DNA of 18,791 nt from an uncultured Actinomycetes bacterium (GTDB lineage: Bacteria; Actinomycetota; Thermoleophilia; Solirubrobacterales; 70-9): contig CAMLQY010000036.1 of the NCBI GenBank assembly GCA_946482365.1, positions 1 through 18,791 of the forward strand, in the 5' to 3' direction. Made by a program: the position numbers and the translations under genes. Positions within the stretch are counted from its first letter, which is position 1. Each line of letters begins with the position of its first letter. This document shows, piece after piece, positions 1-8,582 of the stretch. The notes below the pieces were generated by a model. That model was not told where the DNA came from, made no database searches, and saw only the letters and a list, made by a program, of their open reading frames with translations.

Positions 1-1
1 G

Positions 2-36
2 TTCGAGTTTCGAGTTTCGAGTTTCGAGTTTCGAGT
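2..36. repeat. 7-bp tandem repeat (TTCGAGT x5) at the left edge
   Basis: Five exact head-to-tail copies of TTCGAGT occupy this stretch, and one more isolated copy occurs at 77-83. The flanking bases up to about 110 are rich in GAGT and CGAGT words, which suggests an older, decayed array. The array touches the window edge, so its full copy number is unknown. No coding role is visible. Confidence 0.85.
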
Positions 37-85
37 CGGCGAACCGAGTCCGAGTTGTTAGTTGTGAGTGCACAGTTTCGAGTGA

Positions 86-107
86 GAGTACTCAGTCCTC
101 AGTACTC
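86..107. other. Small inverted repeat GAGTACT/AGTACTC
   Basis: GAGTACT at 86-92 is the exact reverse complement of AGTACTC at 101-107, with an 8-base spacer. It lies inside the GAGT-rich stretch and may simply be a by-product of that low-complexity sequence. No flanking gene in the window points to a function. Confidence 0.4.
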
Positions 108-184
108 GGTGTAGTGCTTCAGAGCCTTTTGCGCTTTCGGCAGTCGCCAGAGAGTTACACTCGTCCACGTCATCATCGCTGTTA

Positions 185-219
185 GGCGGCGGCGTTTAAT
201 CGTTCACGGTTCCGCCGCC
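185..219. other. GC-rich inverted repeat in the 1-367 gap
   Basis: GGCGGCGG (185-192) pairs with CCGCCGCC (212-219) around a 19-base spacer. It is followed by more CCG triplets and by no T run on either strand, so it is not a classical intrinsic terminator. Apart from this, the tandem repeat, and the hairpin at 280-352, I see nothing gene-like between 1 and 367. Confidence 0.35.
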
Positions 220-279
220 GCCGCTCCCTCCGCCCCCGCTCCAACTTGACCACCCGTTCGCGGCGCCGGGCCACCGGGT

Positions 280-352
280 GGCCGGGGGGGGGGCCCACAA
301 CCCACACCCGCCGGGACCCTCCCGCGCTTTTTGGGCACCCCCTCCCGGCCCT
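280..352 (-). terminator. Imperfect hairpin 3' of the AhpD-like gene, with a G10 run
   Basis: The two flanks of this stretch pair over about 20 bp with two mismatches and one bulge. It begins about 16 bases after the stop codon of the minus-strand gene at 368. The plus strand carries an uninterrupted run of ten G at 284-293. A second perfect inverted repeat, GGCCACC/GGTGGCC, sits at 269-283. The placement suits transcription termination or 3'-end protection, but there is no clear U tail. The CCCAAAA and GGCCGGG words resemble the palindromes at 14266 and 15841, so a decayed relative is possible. Confidence 0.4.
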
Positions 353-367
353 CCTACTACCGAACGC

Positions 368-940
368 CTAGGCGACCGACGGGAGAACCCTGGGACCGCT
401 CTGGTCTTTGGGCAGCTCGGCCGCTCCGGCGATCAGGCTTTGGAACTCGTTGAGGGCGAGGTGGGCGACGGCCTCCAGCAACTGCTCGTCACTCCAGCCG
501 ATCTCGCGCGCCTCCTCGTGCAGGTGGAGGGGCGGGTGGCCGTTGGCCTCGAGGGCACCGTGCAGGTACTCGAGCAGCGCCGCCTCCTTCGGGTCGCCCG
601 ACCCGAAGCTGCGCGCCCGCGAGACCTCGTCGAGGCCGAGGCCCGCGCCGCGTGCGGTCTTCGCGTGCTGGGCGATGCTGTAGCCGTCGTCGCGGTGCTC
701 GGCCACGGCCAGCGCGATCCGCACCTGGGTCGCCTTCGGCAGGACGCCGCCGCGCAGCTCCGAGCGCATCCGCGTGTAGGCCCGCAGGACTGCGGGCGCG
801 CCGGCGAGCACGCCTACGAACTTGGTCACCGCCCCGCCCGTCGCCTGGATCGTCTTGATCAGGGGAGCGCTCTCGTCAGGTGCCGTCAACTCGTCGTGGA
901 TCTGGAACCTGCTCACGTCTGTTTTCACTGTCAATTGCAT
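368..940 (-). CDS. AhpD/carboxymuconolactone decarboxylase-like protein lacking the CxxC pair
   Basis: This 190-residue protein has the AhpD/CMD-like helical pattern, with the core at about residues 70-100 (RIALAVAEHRDDGYSIAQH). Family members with alkylhydroperoxidase activity carry E...CxxC...H. Here Glu81 and His92 are kept, but the two cysteine positions are Asp85 and Ser88, and the protein has no cysteine at all. Thiol-based peroxidase activity is therefore unlikely. A decarboxylase-like, structural or other acid-base role is possible, and the substrate is unknown. The ATG start is supported by a GGAGG-type ribosome binding site a few bases upstream (about 943-948). It is transcribed divergently from glnA across a 262-bp region holding an operator-like inverted repeat. 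The family assignment is moderately sure; the function is not known. Confidence 0.75.
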   Translation of the reverse strand: MQLTVKTDVSRFQIHDELTAPDESAPLIKTIQATGGAVTKFVGVLAGAPAVLRAYTRMRSELRGGVLPKATQVRIALAVAEHRDDGYSIAQHAKTARGAGLGLDEVSRARSFGSGDPKEAALLEYLHGALEANGHPPLHLHEEAREIGWSDEQLLEAVAHLALNEFQSLIAGAAELPKDQSGPRVLPSVA

Positions 941-1011
941 CGCCTCCGGCTTCGTCCACGGATTTCCGCTTCACAGAGCCTTTAAGTGGCTTTTACTTTA
1001 CTTTTAGCCAT

Positions 1012-1032
1012 TAACTTACGTCTAGTAAGTTA
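1012..1032. promoter_or_regulatory. Operator-like perfect inverted repeat between divergent genes
   Basis: TAACTTAC (1012-1019) and GTAAGTTA (1025-1032) are exact reverse complements around a 5-bp spacer. This is the usual shape of a dimeric HTH repressor site of TetR or MarR type. It lies in a locally AT-rich part of the 941-1202 gap. It overlaps a possible TANNNT -10 box for glnA (TAAGTT, 1026-1031), though no good -35 is visible. A second, weaker symmetry (TGGCT at 987-991, AGCCA at 1006-1010) flanks a TTTAC/TTTAC direct repeat. Which gene is controlled, and by which regulator, cannot be told: no regulator gene is in the window. Confidence 0.55.
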
Positions 1033-1202
1033 TACCCGCTTTTCTGCATTCGCGCAAGTCGCCTATACCCGGATCCATGTCCCCGCTATCGCCTGGACCC
1101 ATGTCTCGCGGGGTAGCCCGATGCGACCCCTTCCCGCCGGCAGGGCGTGCGTGCGTCTTTTCAGCCAGACTCCAGAGGCCCACCAGCCCCCAGGAGAGAC
1201 GA

Positions 1203-2555
1203 ATGGCAGACCAACCGAAGAGCGCCGCTGACGTCACCCAGATCGTCGAGGACCACGACGTACGCTTCGTCCGCCTCTGGTTCACCGACGTGCTCGGTCA
1301 GCTGAAGAGCTTCTCGATCAACTCCGCCGAGCTCGAGGACGCCTTCGAAGGCGGCATGGGCTTCGACGGCTCCTCGATCACCGGCTTCAACCCGATCGAG
1401 GAGTCGGACATGATCGCGATGCCCGACCCCTCGACCTTCGCCCTGCTCCCCTGGCGGCCCGAGGGCGAGAACGCCGTCGCCCGCATGTTCTGCGACGTCC
1501 AGGTGCCCGGCGGCGAGCCCTACGAGGGCGACCCCCGCTGGATCATGAAGCGCGCCCTCGGGCGGGCCGAGGAGATGGGCTTCGACGCCTTCAACATCGG
1601 CCCCGAGCTCGAGTTCTTCTACTTCCGCTCCGCCAAGCCGGAGGGAGGCGTCCCCGAGGTCCTCGACGAGGGCGGCTACTTCGACCTGACCACCCTCGAC
1701 GCGGGCTCCGACGTGCGCCGCGACACCGTGCTGGCGCTGGAGAAGATGGGCATCCACGTCGAGTACACGCATCACGAGGTCGGGCCCTCCCAGCACGAGG
1801 TCGACATGCGCTACAAGAACGCGCTGGCGATGGCCGACGACTGCATGACCTACCGCAGCGTGGTCAAGGAGTACGCGACGAAGTACGGCTGGCACGCCAC
1901 CTTCATGCCGAAGCCGCTCTTCGGCGAGAACGGATCCGGCATGCACGTCCACCAGTCGCTGGCCAAAGACGGCAAGAACGCCTTCTTCGACGCCGACGAC
2001 CAGTACTTCCTCAGCCCGACGGCGAAGGCGTTCATCGCCGGCCAGCTCAAGCACGCGCGCGAGATCTCGCCGCTCTTCGCCCAGTGGGTCAACTCCTACA
2101 AGCGCCTCGTGCCCGGCTTCGAGGCGCCGGTCTATCTCGCCTGGTCGCGCCGCAACCGCTCGGCCCTGATCCGGGTCCCCCTCTACCACCCAGGCAAGGA
2201 GGGGGCGACCCGGGCCGAGCTGCGCTGCCCCGACCCCGCCTGCAACCCCTACCTCTGCTTCGCCGGCATGCTGCAGGCGGGCCTGGAGGGAATCGAAAAG
2301 GGCTACGAGCTGCCCGAGCCGATGGAGCAGAACCTCTACCACCTCTCGCCCGAGGAGCTGTCCCACCAAGGCATCGAGCAGCTGCCCGCAACTCTCGGCG
2401 AGGCGATCGAGGTGGCGGCAGACTCTGAGCTTGTATTGCGGACCCTCGGCGAGCACACGTTCAGGCGCTTCGTGGAGATCAAGCGCCAGGAGTGGGACGA
2501 CTACCGCGTCCAGGTCACTCCGTACGAGATCGAGCAGTTCCTGCCCATTCTCTGA
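1203..2555 (+). CDS. glnA: Type I glutamine synthetase (about 450 aa, GlnA2-like)
   Basis: Glutamine synthetase joins ammonia to glutamate with ATP in the cytoplasm, normally as a dodecamer. Family landmarks are present in order: RFVRLWFTDVLG (21-32), FDGSS (54-58), GPELEFF (133-139) and THHEVGPSQHE (189-199) with metal ligands, GSGMHVHQ (244-251) for ATP, the flap Glu307 in VPGFEAPV, NRSALIRVP (318-326) and RAELRCPDPACNPYL (337-351). The ATG at 1203 is chosen because AGGAGAG lies 5-6 bases upstream and the conserved N-terminus starts there; an earlier in-frame ATG at 1077 would add 42 unconserved residues. At 450 aa it resembles the shorter GSI-alpha class and actinobacterial GlnA2 rather than the longer GSI-beta enzymes. 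Tyr379 in NLYHLSPEE aligns with the adenylylated tyrosine of GSI-beta, but whether it is modified is unknown. The stop lies one base from the stop of the convergent MMPL gene. Confidence 0.95.
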   Translation: MADQPKSAADVTQIVEDHDVRFVRLWFTDVLGQLKSFSINSAELEDAFEGGMGFDGSSITGFNPIEESDMIAMPDPSTFALLPWRPEGENAVARMFCDVQVPGGEPYEGDPRWIMKRALGRAEEMGFDAFNIGPELEFFYFRSAKPEGGVPEVLDEGGYFDLTTLDAGSDVRRDTVLALEKMGIHVEYTHHEVGPSQHEVDMRYKNALAMADDCMTYRSVVKEYATKYGWHATFMPKPLFGENGSGMHVHQSLAKDGKNAFFDADDQYFLSPTAKAFIAGQLKHAREISPLFAQWVNSYKRLVPGFEAPVYLAWSRRNRSALIRVPLYHPGKEGATRAELRCPDPACNPYLCFAGMLQAGLEGIEKGYELPEPMEQNLYHLSPEELSHQGIEQLPATLGEAIEVAADSELVLRTLGEHTFRRFVEIKRQEWDDYRVQVTPYEIEQFLPIL

Positions 2556-2556
2556 G

Positions 2557-5045
2557 CTAAAGCGCAGCCGGCTCCTGCTCGGAGGGAGCGGGAGCCTGGG
2601 GGCTGGCCCCTCCCTTCGACAAGGCCGAGGGCCACCAGAACTTGTCGCCCAGGTCGAGGGCCAGGGCGGGGACGAGGATGCTGCGCACCAGGAAGGTGTC
2701 GAGGAGGACGCCGAAGGCGACGACGAAGCCGAGCTCGGTGAGGAAGGTGAGGGGGAGGACCGCCAGCACGGAGAAGGTGCCGGCGAGGACGATGCCGGCG
2801 CTGGTGATCACCGCGCCGGTGACGGCTAGAGCGCGCAGGATGCCGGCCCTGGAGCCGTGCTTGATCGTCTCCTCCCTGGCTCTGGCGATGAGGAAGATGT
2901 TGTAGTCGACGCCGAGGGCGACGAGGAAGACGAAGGCGAAGAGCGGCAGCGAGGGGTCGGAGCCGGGGAAGCCGAAGATCACGTCGAAGACGAAGTAGCC
3001 GACGCCCAGCGCTGCGAGGAAGCTGACGATCACCGTGCCGATCAGGATCAGCGGCGCGGTCACGGCGCGCAGCAGGCCGACGAGGATCAGGAAGACGACG
3101 AAGAGGATGATCGGCGGGATCACGATCGAGTCCCATGCGGCCGCGTCGCGCACGTCGAATTCGACCGCGGTCGGTCCGCCGACCAGGACTTCGGGCTCGA
3201 CGTCGTGGGCGGCTTCGCGGATCGGCTCGACCAGGTCGAAGGCCTCGGTCGAGTAGGGGTTGGGCTCGAGGGTCGCCTGGACCAGCGTGCCCGGCGGCCC
3301 TTCGGCGACCGGCGGCGAGACCGACTCGACCCCTTCGACCCCCTCCACGGCGCCGCTCACCGCCTCGACGTTGCCGCCTTCGGGCACGACGACGTCGGTC
3401 AGTGCCGTCGTCCCAGCGGGGAAGCTCTTGTTGAGCAGGTCCTGCCCTTCGACCGATTCGACCTTTTCGCGGTAGGTGTCTTCGCTGGTCAGTTCGGTCG
3501 AGAAGAAGGCGAAGCCGGCGCAGAAGACCAGAAGCACGGCAAGCGAGCCGGCGGCGACGCGACGCGGCGAGACGGCGACCCGGTTGCCGACCCGCGCCCA
3601 GAAGCCGTGCGTGGCGTCGGCGGCGTGCTCGAGCTTGTGGCGGCGCACCTCGTAGGGCGTGAACACGGCCCGGTCGAGGGGCCCGACGATCAGCGAGGGC
3701 AGGCGGTTGCCGCTGAGCTTGCGCAGCGCCCAGTTGAGTAGCACCAAGGGCAGCAGGATGAGGACGAGCAGGCTGGCGAGGACGACGCGGAGGATCGCGC
3801 CGATCGCGCCGCCTTCGACGATCGCCCTCCGCGCACGATCGGAGACCGCGTCGGCGGCGGGCGCCGTCTCGGGCGTGTGCGGGACGAAGGGCCAGAAGGC
3901 GCGGCGGCCGAAGATCGTCAGCAGGGCGGGCAGCAGGGTCAGCATCGAGAGCGCCGCGCAGGCGATGCCCATCGCGGCGATCGGGCCGAGGCCGGCGGTG
4001 CCGTTGACCTTGGCCAGGACCAGGCAGAGCAGGGCGGCGATCACGGTCAGGGCCGAGGCGAAGATCGCCGGGCCGGCGGAAGCCAGCGCGGTGCGCATCG
4101 CCTCGTGCCTGTCGACGGTGTGGTGCAGCTCCTCCCGGTAGCGGGAGACGAGCAGCAGGGCGTAGTCGGTGCCCGCTCCGAGGACGAGGACCGACATGAT
4201 CGAGCTCGACTGGCCGTTGATCGTCACGCCCAGCTCGGAGAGGCCGTACCCGAGCGAGCGCGAGAGCGTCTCGGCGAACATCACCGCGACCAGCGGCACG
4301 AGCCAGAACATCGGCGAGCGGTAGATGACGATCAGGAGGAAGATCACGAGGCTGAGGGCAGCCAGCAGGAGCGTGCTGTTGATGCCTTCGAAGACTTCGA
4401 TCGCGTCCGCCGAGAAGCCGGCCCCGCCGGTGATCTTGGCTTCCAGGCCGCCGGGCTCGTTGGTGATCTGGTCTCGCCAGTACTTGACCGGGTCGACGAT
4501 CCGTTCGCCCTCGCCTTCCGCCTTGATGTAGGCGTTGACGATCGCCTCCTTGCCGTCGGGCGAGCAGATCGGGCCGACGAACGGCGCGTAGTCGGCCGGC
4601 TGGCCCTCGATCGTGCTGGTCGTCGTCCCGCAGCCCGGCGGAAGGCCTTTCGACGCCTCGCTCGGGGCCTTGTCCAGGGTCTGGGCCTTGCCGCCTCCGG
4701 CGGCCGCGGTCGCCCCGTCGGCGATCACTCCGGGGAAGCGCTCTTCGGTCATCCGGCCGATGTCTTCGACGATCGTCCGCTGGTCGGCCGCGGTGAGCCC
4801 GGAGTCGCGCCGGTAGACGATCACCGCGGGCGCCAGTTCGCCTTTCTGCAGCGCCTCGGTCGCGTCGAGCGCGTGGGTCGATTCGGCGTCGCCGGGCAGG
4901 TAGGAGGTCGCCTCGTTGCTTTCGGCCTCTTCGAACTTCTCCGGGAGGCCTGCCGGCCCGGCGGCGATGAAGATCCCGAGGAACCAGATCGCGAAGACGA
5001 CCCACTTCGAGCGGCGGCCGGCGGCGAAGGTGAAAAGGGAGCCCC

Positions 5046-5049
<4 letters not shown>
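2557..5049 (-). CDS. MMPL-family RND transporter
   Basis: This 830-residue inner-membrane protein has the two-fold MMPL layout. TM1 lies at about 16-34, then a large extracytoplasmic domain (35-222), TM2-6 (226-378), a central cytoplasmic loop, TM7 (498-516), a second extracytoplasmic domain (517-640) and TM8-12 (641-797). The paired Asp-Tyr residues of the proton relay are present in both halves: GTDYALLL (D295-Y296) and GVDYNIFL (D715-Y716). MMPL proteins export lipids or other hydrophobic compounds using the proton gradient; the substrate here is unknown. The central loop holds an extra strongly hydrophobic stretch (about 418-440). The GTG start lies inside the last codons of the upstream thioredoxin-domain gene (GTGA, 4-bp overlap), so translation is probably coupled. 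No terminator is visible between its stop and that of glnA, one base away. Confidence 0.92.
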
Positions 5050-7028
<1,979 letters not shown>

Positions 7029-7035
7029 GGCGTTC

Positions 7036-7041
7036 ACACTA
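7036..7041 (-). promoter_or_regulatory. Candidate -10 box for a leaderless transcript (thioredoxin-domain gene)
   Basis: On the minus strand TAGTGT (TANNNT) is separated by 7 bases from the ATG at 7028, which would put the transcription start at or next to the start codon. No convincing -35 is present. The absence of a ribosome binding site supports the idea. Confidence 0.45.
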
Positions 7042-7147
7042 CCCGCGGACGCTCGACCCCCACTATTGGCGGCAAGGGGTAGCCGATACTTGAACGAATT
7101 CCCTGCAGTCACGCGTGGCCTGCGGTCCGATTGCATGCGGAAAGTTC

Positions 7148-7153
7148 TAACTT
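7148..7153 (+). promoter_or_regulatory. Candidate -10 box for a leaderless transcript (GGDEF-EAL gene)
   Basis: TAACTT (TANNNT) ends 6 bases before the GTG at 7160, so transcription would start at about the first base of the start codon. No Shine-Dalgarno sequence precedes the GTG, and no clear -35 is seen. Confidence 0.45.
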
Positions 7154-7159
7154 CATTGG

Positions 7160-8566
7160 GTGACCGAGAAAGCGCTGCCAATCCAGAGCAGTCCGGAGAT
7201 CGAGTCGGTGCTCGCCAAGCTCGCCCCCGAGGACCGCAAGATCGTCGCCGACGCCCTGGCGAAGGCCGAGAAGACCGAGGCCCAGCTGCGCTACATCGCC
7301 GACCACGACTCGCTCACCGGCCTGCTCGACCGGCGCCGCTTCCGCTCCGAGCTCGACCAGTTCGTCTCCTTCACCGCCCGCTACGGCGGCCAGGGGGCGG
7401 TGATGATCATCGACATCGACGGCCTCAAGGCGGTCAACGACTCGCTCGGCCACCATGCCGGCGACATCCTGATCCGCCGCGTCGCCGGGATCATGCGCGA
7501 ACGCGTGCGGGCGACCGACATCGTCGCCCGCCTCTCCGGCGACGAGTTCGCGGTGCTGATGCCCCAGTCCGACACCGCGGGCGCCCTGCAGCTGGGCGAG
7601 GACCTGCGCGCCCAGGTGGCGGAGAGCGCCGCCGCGTCGGAGGCCGGGGGCGCCACGATCAGCGTCGGCGTCACCATGTTCGGCGGCGAGCGCGAGATCG
7701 GCGCCGAGGCGATCCTCGTCGCGGCCGACCAGGCGATGTACCGGGCGAAGGAGGGGGGGCGCAACCAGATCGCACTCTTCGAGGACCCCCGCGAGCCGCG
7801 GCGCGGGCAGGAGCGCCGCCAGACCACGTCGGCGAGGATCCGCGACGCCCTCACCCAAGACCGGCTCAGCCTTCACACGCAGCCGATCCGCAGCCTCGCC
7901 TCCGGCGGGATCGAGCGCTACGAGCTGCTCCTGCGGATGACCGGCGACGACGGCGAGCTGTTGCCGGCGGCATCCTTCATCGAGGCGGCGGAGCGCTCGG
8001 GGATGGTCCAGGAGCTCGACCGCTGGGTCGTCGCCCAGGCCCTGGAGCTGCTCGCGGCGCGCGAGCGCAGCGGGGACCCGGTCTCCCTGCACGTCAACCT
8101 CTCCGGCGCCTCGGTCGCGGACCTCTCGGTGCTCGAATTCATCGAGAGGCGCCTCGACGAAGGCCAGGCCGACCCGGCGCGCTGCACCTTCGAGATCACC
8201 GAGACGGCTCGGGTCCACGACTACGAGGCCGCCGGCGGCTTCGCCGACCGGCTGACCGAGTTCGGCTGCCAGGTGGCGATCGACGACTACGGCGCCGGCT
8301 TCGGCCCCTTCCACTACCTCAAGCAGATCCCCTTCGACCTGATCAAGATCGACGGCTCGTTCGTCCGCGACATGCCCAACAGCGACGCCGACCAGCTCAC
8401 CGTCCAGGCGATCGTCCAGATCGCCCGCGGCCTGGGCAAGACCACGATCGCCGAGTACGTCCAGGACGACGTCACCGCCGAGATGCTGCGCGAGTACGGC
8501 GTCGACATGGCCCAGGGCTACCACCTCGGCCGCCCTGTGGACGTCGAAGAGGCGCTGGCGGCTTAG
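7160..8566 (+). CDS. Bifunctional-type GGDEF-EAL c-di-GMP protein
   Basis: This 468-residue soluble protein has a short helical N-terminus (1-45), a GGDEF domain (about 46-208) and an EAL domain (about 225-468). The diguanylate cyclase signature is SGDEF (126-130), a variant often compatible with activity. An RxxD product-inhibition site (R117-A-T-D120) lies at the expected five-residue distance. The EAL domain keeps the phosphodiesterase residues: Glu255 in ELLLR, Asn313, Glu345 in FEITET, Asp375-Asp376 in IDDYGAGF, Lys396, Glu432 and Gln452. It could therefore make and degrade c-di-GMP, or one domain could regulate the other. There is no membrane segment and no recognisable PAS, GAF or REC sensor, so the input signal is unknown. 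The GTG start has no ribosome binding site but a -10-like box 6 bases upstream. The gene ends 16 bp from the convergent RHS gene. Confidence 0.93.
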   Translation: MTEKALPIQSSPEIESVLAKLAPEDRKIVADALAKAEKTEAQLRYIADHDSLTGLLDRRRFRSELDQFVSFTARYGGQGAVMIIDIDGLKAVNDSLGHHAGDILIRRVAGIMRERVRATDIVARLSGDEFAVLMPQSDTAGALQLGEDLRAQVAESAAASEAGGATISVGVTMFGGEREIGAEAILVAADQAMYRAKEGGRNQIALFEDPREPRRGQERRQTTSARIRDALTQDRLSLHTQPIRSLASGGIERYELLLRMTGDDGELLPAASFIEAAERSGMVQELDRWVVAQALELLAARERSGDPVSLHVNLSGASVADLSVLEFIERRLDEGQADPARCTFEITETARVHDYEAAGGFADRLTEFGCQVAIDDYGAGFGPFHYLKQIPFDLIKIDGSFVRDMPNSDADQLTVQAIVQIARGLGKTTIAEYVQDDVTAEMLREYGVDMAQGYHLGRPVDVEEALAA

Positions 8567-8582
8567 TCGAAGAAGACGTCGA

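Noticed and set aside
1081..1113. Riboswitch or attenuator in the glnA leader (CCCCGC at 1081-1086, GCGGGG at 1108-1113)
   Set aside because: It is a 6-bp stem with a 21-base loop only; no known glutamine or nitrogen RNA motif can be recognised, so chance in GC-rich DNA is likely.
1077..1202. N-terminal extension of glutamine synthetase from an upstream ATG
   Set aside because: The added 42 residues are not conserved in type, and the ribosome binding site is placed for the ATG at 1203.
2501..5005. An 834-codon open frame on the minus strand overlapping the MMPL gene
   Set aside because: It is a +1/-1 shadow of the MMPL gene with an Arg/Pro-rich, non-protein-like translation.
8567..8582. Terminator between the convergent GGDEF-EAL and RHS genes
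   Set aside because: The gap is only 16 bases and contains no inverted repeat.
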